Origin: Christensenella tenuis
GTDB taxonomy: Bacteria > Bacillota > Clostridia > Christensenellales > Christensenellaceae
Direction: 5' to 3'
Assembly (NCBI RefSeq): GCF_014287795.1
Contig: NZ_JACOON010000005.1
Span: 186,001-250,000 of the forward strand
Length of the DNA stretch: 64,000 bases
Shown here: positions 32,611-41,446 of the stretch, piece by piece
Layout: each line of letters opens with the position of its first letter
Numbering within the stretch: position 1 is the stretch's first letter
Translations under genes and position numbers: made by a program
The notes under the pieces: generated by a model
What the model was told of the DNA's origin: nothing
Database searches by the model: none
What the model saw: only the letters and a program-made list of their open reading frames with translations

Positions 32611-33909
32611 ATGAAAAAATATACCAAATTAATGGGAATCATTGTGGTTCTGGCCCTCGTGCTGGCGATGTTGATGCCGATGGCGGCATTTGCGGAAGGC
32701 GAGACCGCAGAACCTACGGAAACGGCGACGCAGGAACCCACGCAAGAGCCAACCCAGGAACCGACGCCGGAGCCGACGCAAGAACCAACTCAGGAACCCA
32801 CGCAGGCTCCTACGCAGCGGCCGACACAGGCGCCGACACAAGCCCCAACCCCGGCGCCGACGCCGGATGCGTCTCCTTCGCCGACAGAGACGCCGGACGA
32901 CAGTCAGAATTATGTCAACCTGACAATGTATATCTACGATAACGGCGCGGTTGCTTCCGGTTATACGGTGAAAGTGGATAACCTTTCCCAAACGAGCAAC
33001 AAAGAAGGCATGGTAACATTTCCGGGCGTAACAGTGGAAAGCCATAATGTGACGATTGTGGGCAAAGATGGAAAAGAGAGCGTAGGCCGTATCATGCTTT
33101 CACGCGGGGACCAGACAGCCATTCAGGAAGTGGCGATGGGCGGAAAGTACGATATCTCTATTGCAAGCGGCGCGCAAAACCTGTATATGTCCGTTGTATT
33201 CATGTCGGAAGAAGCGCTACAGATTACGGCGGTGGGGGAGCGCAAAACGCCTGCCCCTGAAGCAACGGCGACAGCTTCTGCGGGAATTGCAGGGGCAATT
33301 CAGTTTACGGCTGATTTTGTGGACGCGGCGGGCAATGAAGTAGCCGGTGTGGGCGTACAGATCAATCAGGGAGATACGGCGCTTACTTCCGGCGTAACCG
33401 ACAGCAAGGGGCGCTTTGTATTCAACCAAGGGGGAATTGGAGCCTATCAGTGGGGCTTTCTTGCACCCGGAGCGTCTGTAGAGCAGGGGAAGATCCTGAA
33501 TATAGAAGTGCAGCAGGGAGCGACTACAAAAATTGTTTCCGCAGATGGGGATTCCTATGTGGTGCAAACGCCTGGAACGTCAAAGGACCTGTATCTGAAA
33601 TTCGAACAGAATGGAGACAATTTTACTTTAAAAGAAGTTTCGGACCAGGTGCCGGGCGGAATCAGTTCCCTTATGCTGGGCATCATCATGGTGATTGTAA
33701 TCATCGTGGTTGTGATTGTGATTATTACCGTCATTCGGCATAATAAAAAGAAAAAGAAAAAAATTGAAAAAATTTATAACGAACCACGCGGACGCGAACG
33801 CGAGTTTGAGCTGGAAGACGATGAAAAGGATGACGGAGACAACAGGCAGCCCCCGCGTCCGAGGCAAACGGGCGGCGCCAATAAAATGGGCGACAGGAGC
33901 AGGTTATAA
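32611..33909 (+). CDS. Membrane-anchored surface protein with Pro-Thr repeat stalk
   Basis: A 432-residue exported protein. Signal peptide 1-28 (ends AAFAEG). Residues 30-95 are a repetitive stalk of QEPT, PEPT, QAPT and PAPT units. Two Ig-like/SpaA-like domains follow: about 105-200 (YVNLTMYIYDNGAVASGYTV) and 225-345 (QFTADFVDAAGNEVAGVGV). A membrane helix at about 352-378 (LMLGIIMVIVIIVVVIVIIT) precedes a strongly basic then acidic, Pro/Arg-rich cytoplasmic tail of 55 residues. No sorting signal, so it is held by its helix. GAGAGGAA precedes ATG. Partner unknown; it may link wall and cytoplasm. Confidence 0.75.
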   Translation: MKKYTKLMGIIVVLALVLAMLMPMAAFAEGETAEPTETATQEPTQEPTQEPTPEPTQEPTQEPTQAPTQRPTQAPTQAPTPAPTPDASPSPTETPDDSQNYVNLTMYIYDNGAVASGYTVKVDNLSQTSNKEGMVTFPGVTVESHNVTIVGKDGKESVGRIMLSRGDQTAIQEVAMGGKYDISIASGAQNLYMSVVFMSEEALQITAVGERKTPAPEATATASAGIAGAIQFTADFVDAAGNEVAGVGVQINQGDTALTSGVTDSKGRFVFNQGGIGAYQWGFLAPGASVEQGKILNIEVQQGATTKIVSADGDSYVVQTPGTSKDLYLKFEQNGDNFTLKEVSDQVPGGISSLMLGIIMVIVIIVVVIVIITVIRHNKKKKKKIEKIYNEPRGREREFELEDDEKDDGDNRQPPRPRQTGGANKMGDRSRL

Positions 33910-33971
33910 CCAAGGGATAAATGGAATGCGGCGCAGGGATGCGCCGCATTCTTTCATCGGGAGGGAAGCAA

Positions 33972-34520
33972 ATGAAATTATTAATTGCATCGGATATTCA
34001 TGGGTCGGCGCACTATTGCGCACAGCTTCTGGAGGCCGGCAGGCGGGAAGCGGCGGAACGGATGCTCCTGCTTGGCGATCTATTATACCACGGACCCCGC
34101 AACGGTCTGCCGGATGGTTACGCACCCAAAGAAGTGCTTGCAATGCTCAATGGCGTCAAAGAGAATATCCTATGCGTGCGTGGCAACTGTGAGGCGGAAG
34201 TTGACCAGATGGTGCTCGATTTCCCAGTCATGGCGGATTACGGTGTGTTCTTTTTTGATGGGTTTACGGTTTATGCAACGCACGGGCACGTATGGAATGA
34301 GGAAAACCTGCCGCCCTTAAGGCAGGGTGATATCCTGCTTTGCGGGCATACGCACGTTCCAAAATATACGGATCACGGGACTTACGTGTATATGAACCCC
34401 GGGTCTGTCTCTATTCCCAAAGAAGGAAGCGCACACAGCTATCTGGTCTATGAAAACGGTATTTTTCTCTGGAAGGATCTCACGGGAAAACCCTACATGG
34501 AATATCAAAAACAGGCGTAA
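33972..34520 (+). CDS. yfcE: YfcE-type metallophosphoesterase
   Basis: A 182-residue calcineurin-like phosphodiesterase. The metal-binding boxes are in order: ASDIHGS, LLGDLLYHGPRN, VRGNCEAEVD, ATHGH and LCGHTHVPK. MKLLIASDIHG is the classic opening and GGGAGGG lies just upstream, so longer starts are discarded. YfcE-like proteins cleave artificial phosphodiesters; the natural substrate is not known. Lies 62 bases after the surface-protein gene. Confidence 0.9.
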   Translation: MKLLIASDIHGSAHYCAQLLEAGRREAAERMLLLGDLLYHGPRNGLPDGYAPKEVLAMLNGVKENILCVRGNCEAEVDQMVLDFPVMADYGVFFFDGFTVYATHGHVWNEENLPPLRQGDILLCGHTHVPKYTDHGTYVYMNPGSVSIPKEGSAHSYLVYENGIFLWKDLTGKPYMEYQKQA

Positions 34521-34540
34521 GTATGTTTTTGGTTCCGGCC

Positions 34541-34562
34541 GCCGGCGTAAGCCGGCTTTTGG
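34541..34562 (+). terminator. Candidate terminator of yfcE
   Basis: GCCGGC-gtaa-GCCGGC followed by only TTTT. Confidence 0.5.
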
Positions 34563-34725
34563 GTGGAAGAAACGTGGCGCATGAAAACGCATTCATGCGG
34601 ATGTGCGAAAAGAACCGCACGGCAGCGCTTGTTTTCTTGATTAGCATAGAGACTATTCTCGCCTTTGGGTGGGAGAAACCCTATACAGGGAGGTATCAAA
34701 AATAAAAATTCACCGCTTTATTAGC

Positions 34726-35172
34726 TCATGTACTTTTTCTATCTGAAAAAGTACCAAAAAGATCTTTTGCGACCGACGTCGCACGTCGCAACATGCCCTT
34801 TTGCTCGTTTCGCCCTTCGGGCGAAAGCATCGCTTTTCGGGCGGTTACTCCTTTCCCCCCGAAACCCATTTCATTGGGCTTTCGCGGGGCCCCCTGTAAT
34901 ATCCGCCGCAACCGTTGCGGCGGTTATAAAGTAAAAAGTTCAGCTTTGTTTGTTCAACATTGTAGAAAGATGCCGTTTTGGTTTTTGCTGTGTAATGGCT
35001 ATTGAGGAGCCCCTGCACGAGCCCTGCGCAGCGGGTCGCACGGGGAGAAGGAAGAACCGTCCGCCGGATGAACCTGCCTGCGCAGCAGGTAGGCGAGCTC
35101 AAGGACGAGTTCCGACGATGGGCGGCAAGAGCTTTTTTTGGTTCTTCTTTGGCGATCCTAAAAAAAACATGA
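34726..35172. repeat. 447-bp non-coding element with imperfect terminal inverted repeats (MITE-like)
   Basis: The left end TCATGTACTTTTTC..GAAAAAGTACCAAAAAGATCTTTTGCG and the inverted right end TCATGTTTTTTTT..AAAGAAGAACCAAAAAAAGCTCTTGCCG align over about 50 bases. The inside is non-coding and hairpin-rich: GTACTTTTTC-tatct-GAAAAAGTAC (34730-34754), TTTCGCCC-ttc-GGGCGAAA (about 34808-34826), CCGCCGCAAC-c-GTTGCGGCGG (about 34901-34921). Features fit a miniature transposable or dispersed intergenic repeat; copies elsewhere cannot be tested here. Confidence 0.5.
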
Positions 35173-35265
35173 ACCCCTGAGGGGAGCCTCAATCAAAGTT
35201 CCTGTACTACTTTGCATAGCGTATTTCCTACCCAAAGGCAAGAAGAAGCACTTAGTAAATTAGAA

Positions 35266-35297
35266 AAATAAAAATTCCCTTCCGATTGGAAGGGAAT
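35266..35297 (-). terminator. Terminator of the RHH gene
   Basis: ATTCCCTTCC-gatt-GGAAGGGAAT with an A-rich left flank, read as T-run on the minus strand. Confidence 0.7.
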
Positions 35298-35323
35298 ATT
35301 GATTTAATAAGAAAAAATTGTCG

Positions 35324-35497
35324 TTATTTAGCGCTATTTTTTGGGCCGTACTTTTTCAACAAATCATCAATAGCTTCATCTAATAGTTTAGATTTCGGAA
35401 TACGTGTCCTTTTAGATAACTCATCAAACAAAGGAACTAATTCATTCCTTAAAGAGGATGTAAACCGTTTTCTATTTTTTAAGTATGGTATGGCCAT
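35324..35497 (-). CDS. Ribbon-helix-helix domain protein
   Basis: A 57-residue protein: MAIPYLKNRKRFTSSLRNEL, then LVPLFDELSKRTRIPKSKLLDEAIDDLL in pieces matching the strand-helix-helix of RHH (CopG/Arc-like) DNA-binding proteins. The basic strand RKRFTSSL would enter the major groove and IPKSKLLDEAI forms helix two. GCGGAGG lies before ATG. It may be a small autoregulator or the antitoxin of a lost pair; no toxin is adjacent. It faces away from the next gene, with AT-rich DNA unlike the GC-rich neighbours, suggesting recent arrival. Confidence 0.7.
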   Translation of the reverse strand: MAIPYLKNRKRFTSSLRNELVPLFDELSKRTRIPKSKLLDEAIDDLLKKYGPKNSAK

Positions 35498-35609
35498 ATT
35501 TCCTCCGCAAAGATATTGTTTATATTCAAATTTTATAATAAGCACTATATAAAAACAACTAGTTGCATATAGTGACTATATAGTATATATTGTGTATGGA
35601 GGGTTTGCT

Positions 35610-35876
35610 ATGCAGGATATTATAATGGATTTATATTGGAATTGGTTGCAGGACAACCGGATCATGCCCGGCTCGGAGTATGCAAAAATACAGGGGATCC
35701 TGGCGGAAACGGAAGAAAAAATTTGCGAAAAATTTAAAAACGAACCGTTGCTCGATACCCTTCTTGAGGCGCAGCAAAATCTCAACCGGGTGATTGAAGA
35801 GGAAGCGTTTGCGGGAGGGTTCCGGATTGGCGCAAAACTGATGCTTGAGATCATAAGTAAAAGTAGCGCGGTTTGA
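35610..35876 (+). CDS. DUF6809-like small protein
   Basis: An 88-residue protein starting MQDIIMDLYWNWLQDNRIMP. It is helical, with LLDTLLEAQQNLNRVIEEEA and the ending GGFRIGAKLMLEI, which I recognise from small clostridial proteins classed as DUF6809, often found in mobile regions. GGAGGG lies seven bases before the chosen ATG; an earlier ATG at 35592 overlaps that site. Function unknown. Divergent from the RHH gene with 112 bases between, so the RHH protein might control it. Confidence 0.7.
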   Translation: MQDIIMDLYWNWLQDNRIMPGSEYAKIQGILAETEEKICEKFKNEPLLDTLLEAQQNLNRVIEEEAFAGGFRIGAKLMLEIISKSSAV

Positions 35877-35890
35877 GAAACCGCCGCAAG

Positions 35891-35915
35891 AAAAGACGGC
35901 TTAAAGCCGTCTTTT
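35891..35915. terminator. Bidirectional terminator between DUF6809-like gene and pgm
   Basis: AAAAGACGGC..GCCGTCTTTT; T-run on the plus strand and A-run on the left serve both convergent genes. Confidence 0.75.
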
Positions 35916-35946
35916 CCTATGGTTGCTTATTTTTTTGTTAACAGTG

Positions 35947-37434
35947 TTATTTCAGATAGTTTTCAATGGGGGACAGGTCAAGCTTGTCATATCCTTTCAG
36001 GAATGAGAACAGCTTTTCCGTAATAATCCGCGCGCCGCCCCGTTCATCGCTTTCCACATTAACGGGAATCAGCGGGTCGTGCAGCGAAAGACGTACAAGG
36101 AACCAGCCGTTGCCGTTTGCTTCATCAAAGGAAATGCGGATGCCCTCATGGTTATCGGGCGCAATATTAAATTCCGGCTGCTGTTTTGCATAGGCCTCCA
36201 GCGCGGCAATCATGTCGTTGCCGTACGCTTTAAAGTCATCGACGCCGATATTCAGGCGGAACTCCTCGCTTTCAAGCGGTTCCTTAAGGTCGGCAATCAG
36301 GTCGGAGATCGTGTGGCCTTGCTTTTTCAGCTTGGCCATCTCAATCAGCAGGCGCGTCACAAGGTATGCTCCGTCGTCGAGAAAATAATTTTCCTTGAGT
36401 GCCGCGTGCCCCGACGTCTCGATGGCAAGCTGGGAATCGGTTCCGCTTTCGTTCAGGCGGATCGACTCGTTGATTACATTTTTATAGCCGCGCTTAAAGC
36501 GGTGGTGTACGCCGCCATGGCCGGCGATAAATTCCGCAAGCCCGCTTGACGTAATGGAATCCGTTACAATAGTCGTTCCCGGGAATTCTTTTAAGAGGAT
36601 TGCTGAAATCGCCGCGATCAGACGGTTTTTATTGAGCACACTGCCCCCTTTATCCACAGCTCCCGCACGGTCTACATCCGTATCGAAGATAATACCGAAA
36701 TCAGCCCCCGTATTCACCACGGCGTCCACAATACTTTTCATCGCTTCCTTATTTTCGGGGTTCGGGATATGGTTGGGAAAAGTTCCATCCGGGTTTAAGA
36801 ACTGGCTGCCTTCGGTATCCGCGCCGAGAGGCGCGAGCACCTTGTCTACATAAAACCCGCCTGCGCCGTTGCCTGCGTCTACGATGATTTTAAAGCCTTC
36901 GAATGGCTTTTCTTCCCCGGTGGCCCCCTTGATTTTATCCACAAGGATCCCGGCGTATACGCTCATGAAATCCGCTTCAGAAACGCTGCCCTTTGCCGGA
37001 CCGGAAGAATCGATATCTGCCGCGATACGGATCAGCTCCGCGATATCGCTTTTTTCAAGTCCGCCGTCCCTGGTGAAAAATTTAAGGCCGTTGCGGTTCA
37101 TGGGCAGGTGGCTGGCCGTTACCATCACCGCACCGTCGCACAGGAAACCCTCGGTCACTGTTGTCATAAACATTGCCGGAGTGGAAGCCATGCCGCAGTC
37201 AACGACGTCCGCGCCCATCGCCGTAAATCCCTCGATGCATGCCTGCCTGAGGGCCGGGCCGGTAACACGGGAATCCATACCGATTGCAATTTTCGGGTTT
37301 GCCATACCGCGCGAGGCAAGCCATTTGGCAAAGGCCGCCGCAAGGTCGCACGCCGCCTGCTCCGTGAGGTTCGCATCGTCGCCCAAAGCGACTCCGCGTA
37401 TATCGCTGCCATTTTGCAGTTTCTGATAATCCAT
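35947..37434 (-). CDS. Phosphohexomutase (phosphoglucomutase/phosphomannomutase family)
   Basis: A 495-residue alpha-D-phosphohexomutase. DIRGVALGDDANL opens the fold; VTASHLPMNRNGLKFF has the phospho-Ser of the active site (TASHLP, where most members have TASHNP); FDTDVDRAG binds Mg; the sugar loop ETSGHAALKENYFLDDGAY and a C-terminal phosphate loop follow (HEGIRISFDEANGNGW). Converts hexose-1-phosphate to hexose-6-phosphate for glycan or storage metabolism. Stand-alone gene, convergent with the DUF6809-like gene. Exact hexose not decidable. Confidence 0.9.
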   Translation of the reverse strand: MDYQKLQNGSDIRGVALGDDANLTEQAACDLAAAFAKWLASRGMANPKIAIGMDSRVTGPALRQACIEGFTAMGADVVDCGMASTPAMFMTTVTEGFLCDGAVMVTASHLPMNRNGLKFFTRDGGLEKSDIAELIRIAADIDSSGPAKGSVSEADFMSVYAGILVDKIKGATGEEKPFEGFKIIVDAGNGAGGFYVDKVLAPLGADTEGSQFLNPDGTFPNHIPNPENKEAMKSIVDAVVNTGADFGIIFDTDVDRAGAVDKGGSVLNKNRLIAAISAILLKEFPGTTIVTDSITSSGLAEFIAGHGGVHHRFKRGYKNVINESIRLNESGTDSQLAIETSGHAALKENYFLDDGAYLVTRLLIEMAKLKKQGHTISDLIADLKEPLESEEFRLNIGVDDFKAYGNDMIAALEAYAKQQPEFNIAPDNHEGIRISFDEANGNGWFLVRLSLHDPLIPVNVESDERGGARIITEKLFSFLKGYDKLDLSPIENYLK

Positions 37435-37803
37435 ATTCCTACCACTCTTTCTTATTGATTTTTAACAAGATACCTTTATTGTAACGGGAAAAGAAATGAT
37501 GTTCAAGTAGAAGAGAGTGTGGGAAAGAGGATTTTTGGCTGTGGGAATCGGGAAGAAAACGCATCTTTGAAAATAAAAAGGATTTTGGTCAAACAGGATG
37601 TATTTTAAATAAAGAACAGAACACTGGAAGAATCCGTCTAAAGCGCTAAAATATGACGTTTTCGTAACAAAACAGTTGAAAAAAAAACTGCAATGTATTA
37701 TCATATATGATATGTAGGCTCATAGTAGTTTTTTATGTGTACGTCTGTGTGCAGGGAAAAACCGGCTAGAGCCAGTAATCGAGAAGAGAGGCTTCGATGA
37801 ATA
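37435..37803. other. Divergent promoter region between pgm and mreB
   Basis: No gene seen. It contains the pgm promoter (not placed) and, at 37676-37704, the plus-strand candidate for mreB. The left part is AT-rich and featureless. Confidence 0.5.
37676..37704 (+). promoter_or_regulatory. Candidate promoter of mreB/mbl
   Basis: TTGAAA, 17-base spacer, TATCAT, about 100 bases before the start codon. Confidence 0.5.
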
Positions 37804-38853
37804 ATGGGTTTATTCGGAAATTATAATGATATAGGAATTGACCTTGGTACGGCGACAGTCCTTGTTTATGTCAGGGGCAAGGGAATCGTGCTGCGTGAGC
37901 CTTCGGTGGTCGCGGTAGACCGGCTTTCGGGCCGTATGCTTGCGATCGGCGAGGAAGCGCGTATCATGCTTGGCCGTACGCCGGGCAACATTGTGGCGGT
38001 TCGTCCGCTGCGCGAAGGGGTCATTTCCAACTTCCACGATACGGAAAGAATGCTTCGTTATTTCCTGCGCAAGGTAATCGGCAAACGGCTGTTCTTTAAG
38101 CCGCGCGTCGTCGTGTGCGTACCTTCAGGCGTAACAGAAGTGGAAAAGAGGTCTGTCATTGAGGCGACTGAAGAAGCGGGCGCGCGCCATACCTGCCTGA
38201 TCGAAGAACCGATCGCGGCGGCAATCGGCGCTGGGATAGACATCGGCGCGCCTCAGGGCAATATGGTGCTTGACATCGGCGGCGGTACGGCGGATATGGC
38301 CGTTATTTCGCTTGGCGGTGCGGTAATCAGCGATTCCATTAAGATCGCGGGCGATACCTTTGACGAATATATTTCAAGGTATATCAAGAAAAAATATAAT
38401 ATGCTGATCGGTGAACGGACAGCCGAAGAAATTAAGATCAATATCGGCAGCGCGTTCCCGAGAAAAGAAGAAGCTTATATGGAAGTAACTGGCCGCAACC
38501 TGATTTCCGGCCTGCCGAAAACAATTACGATCAGTTCAAATGAAACAATCGAGGCCATGCAGGAACCGTTGAACCGCATCATGGAGACAATGCACAGCGT
38601 GCTCGAACGTACGCCGCCGGAACTCACTGCGGATATTGCGGAAAACGGCATTTGTATGACGGGCGGCGGCTCCCTTTTATACGGGCTTGACCGGCTGCTT
38701 ACAGAGCGCACTAAGATTCCGTGCTATGTTGCGGAGGATGCCGTTTCGTGCGTTGCGATCGGTACTGGCAAGGCTCTTGAGAGCATCGACGTATACAGTG
38801 CGGGCGCTGTATACGATTACCGCCGGGGCGATTATTATAACCAGGGGTATTGA
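37804..38853 (+). CDS. mreB: MreB/Mbl actin-like rod-shape protein
   Basis: A 349-residue bacterial actin. DIGIDLGTATVLVYVRGKGIVLREPSVVAV in segments forms phosphate-1; PRVVVCVPSGVTEVEKRSV, EEPIAAAIGAGIDI, MVLDIGGGTADMAVI (phosphate-2) and GGGSLLYGLDRLL (adenosine loop) follow. It polymerises under the membrane and guides peptidoglycan synthesis along the cell. The gene stands apart from mreCD, as Mbl and MreBH genes do, so Mbl is as good a name. Site GAGAGAGG is 13 bases upstream. Followed by terminator and then wall-assembly LCP genes. Confidence 0.93.
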   Translation: MGLFGNYNDIGIDLGTATVLVYVRGKGIVLREPSVVAVDRLSGRMLAIGEEARIMLGRTPGNIVAVRPLREGVISNFHDTERMLRYFLRKVIGKRLFFKPRVVVCVPSGVTEVEKRSVIEATEEAGARHTCLIEEPIAAAIGAGIDIGAPQGNMVLDIGGGTADMAVISLGGAVISDSIKIAGDTFDEYISRYIKKKYNMLIGERTAEEIKINIGSAFPRKEEAYMEVTGRNLISGLPKTITISSNETIEAMQEPLNRIMETMHSVLERTPPELTADIAENGICMTGGGSLLYGLDRLLTERTKIPCYVAEDAVSCVAIGTGKALESIDVYSAGAVYDYRRGDYYNQGY

Positions 38854-38870
38854 GTGAAATAAAAACAGGA

Positions 38871-38897
38871 GTTGCCCTCCGGCGGAGGGCAACTTTT
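38871..38897 (+). terminator. Terminator of mreB
   Basis: GTTGCCCTCC-ggc-GGAGGGCAAC followed by TTTTC. Confidence 0.85.
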
Positions 38898-39013
38898 CTT
38901 GTATCGGCGGCGGATTTTTTAATTTTTTGTAAACATTGCGAAAAAGCTGCGCCAGACGGAAAAAAATGAATTAGTATAGAACCTATCAAGAACGAACTGA
39001 AGGAGAAGGGGTT

Positions 39014-40099
39014 TTGAACCAACAGGTAAAGAGGACCAACCACCACAAAAAAATCAAAGGATTGCTGGTTGCGTTGATTGTACTTATTATTGCAGCCGTT
39101 TTTATCTTCGCGTCCCTTTATGGGACGTACCAGAACCTGAGGGCGAATCCGATTGCGGCGTTCAATACGGCGGCGCCGCAGGCCGCGGAGACGGACGCCA
39201 TCAATTTTGATAAAAATGCAGATGTCAAGACTGTGACGATAGAAGGAAAAGAATATACCGTAAATCCGAACGTCATCACCGTACTGATGCTGGGCATCGA
39301 TTCAGACGGCAGTGCGGCAAAAACAGCGCAGGGCGAGCGCAGCGACATGATGCTGCTATGCACTGTGAACCTGGAAGAAGGACAGGAAAGCATTACGCTG
39401 ACCTCCCTTCCACGCGATACGCGCACCACAGTGCATAATGTAGATAAGGACACGGGGAAAATTCTCGATAAAAGCTGGATTACAAAGCTGAATCATGCCT
39501 ATAATATCGGCGGGATGACGAAGGGCTACGGTGCGGAAAACGCGATGCGCGCGACGGAAGACCTGATTGAGTGCGATGGACAGTTAAGCATTCCCATCCA
39601 ATACTATATCTCGATCGACCTCGAGCATCTTTCGGACCTTGCCGATGCGCTCGGCGGGGTAGAGGTGACGCTTGACCAGGATTATCCGGACATTGGCAGC
39701 GAAGGCGACGTGGTAAACCTGCAGGGTAATGATGTGCGCCTGTATTTGCAGAACCGCAAGCAGATGGATGACGGCGAGATGGACCGCCAGCGCCACGAGC
39801 AGAATTTTATGATGGCAATTGCCAAAAAGATTAAGGAAATGGGCGCGGTACAGTCTGCATCCAAATTGTTCACCCAGCTTCAGGATGTAGTGCACATGAA
39901 TCTTTCGCTCGACCAGGTAGTCGCCATGGCGGGTGTGCTCGACAAGGTTTCACTCGACGATATCGAGCATTCCGTGATGGAGCAGGGGGATTATGAAAAT
40001 GCGTATGACGAATATATGGGGCAGGATCTGAACTTTTACATGATGGACGAGCAAGAACTGATGGATAAGATGATCGGCATGTATTACACGCCCGCATGA
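39014..40099 (+). CDS. LytR-CpsA-Psr (LCP) family wall-polymer ligase, copy 1
   Basis: A 361-residue type II membrane protein. Basic start, then helix 17-37 (LLVALIVLIIAAVFIFA). The LCP catalytic domain (about 90-260) shows VLMLGIDS, ERSDMMLLCTVN, ITLTSLPRDTRT, KLNHAYNIGG, YISIDLEHLSDLADALGGVEV and the late NRKQMDDGEMDRQRHEQ arginine box, which bind the lipid-linked polymer. Such enzymes attach teichoic or other glycans to peptidoglycan outside the membrane. Starts with TTG, preceded by AAGGAG. Close paralogue follows after 190 bases with its own signals. Confidence 0.92.
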   Translation: MNQQVKRTNHHKKIKGLLVALIVLIIAAVFIFASLYGTYQNLRANPIAAFNTAAPQAAETDAINFDKNADVKTVTIEGKEYTVNPNVITVLMLGIDSDGSAAKTAQGERSDMMLLCTVNLEEGQESITLTSLPRDTRTTVHNVDKDTGKILDKSWITKLNHAYNIGGMTKGYGAENAMRATEDLIECDGQLSIPIQYYISIDLEHLSDLADALGGVEVTLDQDYPDIGSEGDVVNLQGNDVRLYLQNRKQMDDGEMDRQRHEQNFMMAIAKKIKEMGAVQSASKLFTQLQDVVHMNLSLDQVVAMAGVLDKVSLDDIEHSVMEQGDYENAYDEYMGQDLNFYMMDEQELMDKMIGMYYTPA

Positions 40100-40130
40100 C
40101 ATGGAAACAAAATGATACAAAGATGATGCA

Positions 40131-40165
40131 AGGGCCGCATAGAATGATTATGCGGCCCTTATTTT
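40131..40165 (+). terminator. Terminator between the two LCP genes
   Basis: AGGGCCGCAT, nine-base loop, ATGCGGCCCT, then TTATTTT. Confidence 0.85.
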
Positions 40166-40291
40166 ATGGAGAGCGATATTGTTAAATTTTTGTTAAAATG
40201 CAAAAAAAAATTTCATTTCATGAAAAAAAGGATTATGATAGATAAGGCTGAGTTACAAATGGAATGAGAACAAATTTGGAGGGGAAAGACC

Positions 40292-41380
40292 TTGAATCAT
40301 CATAAAAAGATCAAAGCCCTGCTTGCGGTTTTGATTGTGCTTGTCATTTGCGCGAGCGGAGTAGGATACGCATTGATCGATACGTATTCCGGGCTGAAGG
40401 AAAATCCGATGGCGGCGTTTGTATCTGCCGGGCCGGATGAGGTGAAACCGAAGGAGGAAGGATCCATCCTCACTGGGGATACGCCGGCGGAAACAATTCG
40501 GATAGACGGCCAAACATACCAGAAAAATGCGAATACGATCAGCATCCTTATGCTGGGCGTTGACTGGGACGGCACGGAAGTAAAAGATGCGACAGGCGCG
40601 CGTACAGATATGCTGATGCTGTGCACAATGGATGTACAGAATAACCAAATTACCTTTACGTCAATCCCGCGCGATACGCGCACCAAGGTGCATTATGCGG
40701 ATAGCAAAACAGGCGAGATTAAAGACGACACCATGGTCACAAAAATCAATCACGCATATGTAGTGGCGGGAGGAAATGACCCGGAGAAGCACGGAGCAGA
40801 TAATTCCATGCTTGCGGTAAAGGATCTCATCGAATGCGACGGCCAGCTTGATATCCCGGTGGACTATTATGTATCTATTGACCTGGAACACCTGTCCGAT
40901 CTTGCGGAAGCGCTCGGCGGGATAGAGGTGACGCTCGACCAGGATTATCCAGATATTGGAAGCAAGGGAGAGACCATTCACCTGGAAGGAAACAATGTGC
41001 GCCTGTATTTGCAGAACAGGAAACAGATGGTCGGCGGTGAAATGGACCGCCAGCGCCACGAACAGGATTTCATGATGGCACTTGCCAAAAAAATCAAAAA
41101 TATGGGCGCTGTACAGGCGGCTACCAAGTTGTTTCCACAGCTTGCCAATAATGTAATCCAGACGAACCTGAACCTCGACCAGATCGTCGCTATGGCGGGC
41201 GTGCTCGATAAGATCGGTTCTATTGATGAAATTAAGATGGATACGTTCGAGGAAACGGACGAGAGCTGGCAAAAGTTCCCGGATCCGCTTGTCAGTAATC
41301 CGCCGGAGCTCGATTATTTCGTAATGGACGAGGATGAGCTTTTGGGCAAAATGCTTGACCTGTACTACATAGCGCAATAA
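40292..41380 (+). CDS. LytR-CpsA-Psr (LCP) family wall-polymer ligase, copy 2
   Basis: A 362-residue paralogue of the preceding gene with the same layout: helix 7-28 (LLAVLIVLVICASGVGY), VD domain with LMLGVDWDG, ARTDMLMLCTMD, ITFTSIPRDTRTKVHY, YYVSIDLEHLSDLAEALGGIEV and NRKQMVGGEMDRQRHEQ. Central and C-terminal parts are nearly identical to copy 1, while the N-terminal linker and tail differ, so the pair arose by tandem duplication and then diverged at the ends. TTG start with GGAGGGG nine bases upstream. It has its own terminator, so both are separately expressed; they may attach different polymers. Confidence 0.92.
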   Translation: MNHHKKIKALLAVLIVLVICASGVGYALIDTYSGLKENPMAAFVSAGPDEVKPKEEGSILTGDTPAETIRIDGQTYQKNANTISILMLGVDWDGTEVKDATGARTDMLMLCTMDVQNNQITFTSIPRDTRTKVHYADSKTGEIKDDTMVTKINHAYVVAGGNDPEKHGADNSMLAVKDLIECDGQLDIPVDYYVSIDLEHLSDLAEALGGIEVTLDQDYPDIGSKGETIHLEGNNVRLYLQNRKQMVGGEMDRQRHEQDFMMALAKKIKNMGAVQAATKLFPQLANNVIQTNLNLDQIVAMAGVLDKIGSIDEIKMDTFEETDESWQKFPDPLVSNPPELDYFVMDEDELLGKMLDLYYIAQ

Positions 41381-41394
41381 CTAGCGCCAAAAAC

Positions 41395-41421
41395 AAAAGC
41401 CGCGGAATAAGCGGCTTTTTT
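41395..41421 (+). terminator. Terminator of LCP copy 2
   Basis: AAAAGCCGC-ggaataa-GCGGCTTTTTT; also able to act on the convergent TtcA-like gene. Confidence 0.85.
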
Positions 41422-41446
41422 GTGGAATTTGGTTCCGCAAGAAAGC

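Noticed and set aside
32700..32885. Short tandem DNA repeats as a possible CRISPR-like array
   Set aside because: The repeats are in-frame codons for a Pro-Thr-Gln/Glu stalk, without spacers of equal length.
34523..34705. A 60-codon frame after yfcE
   Set aside because: Starts at the yfcE stop, spans the terminator hairpin and has no site or recognisable sequence.
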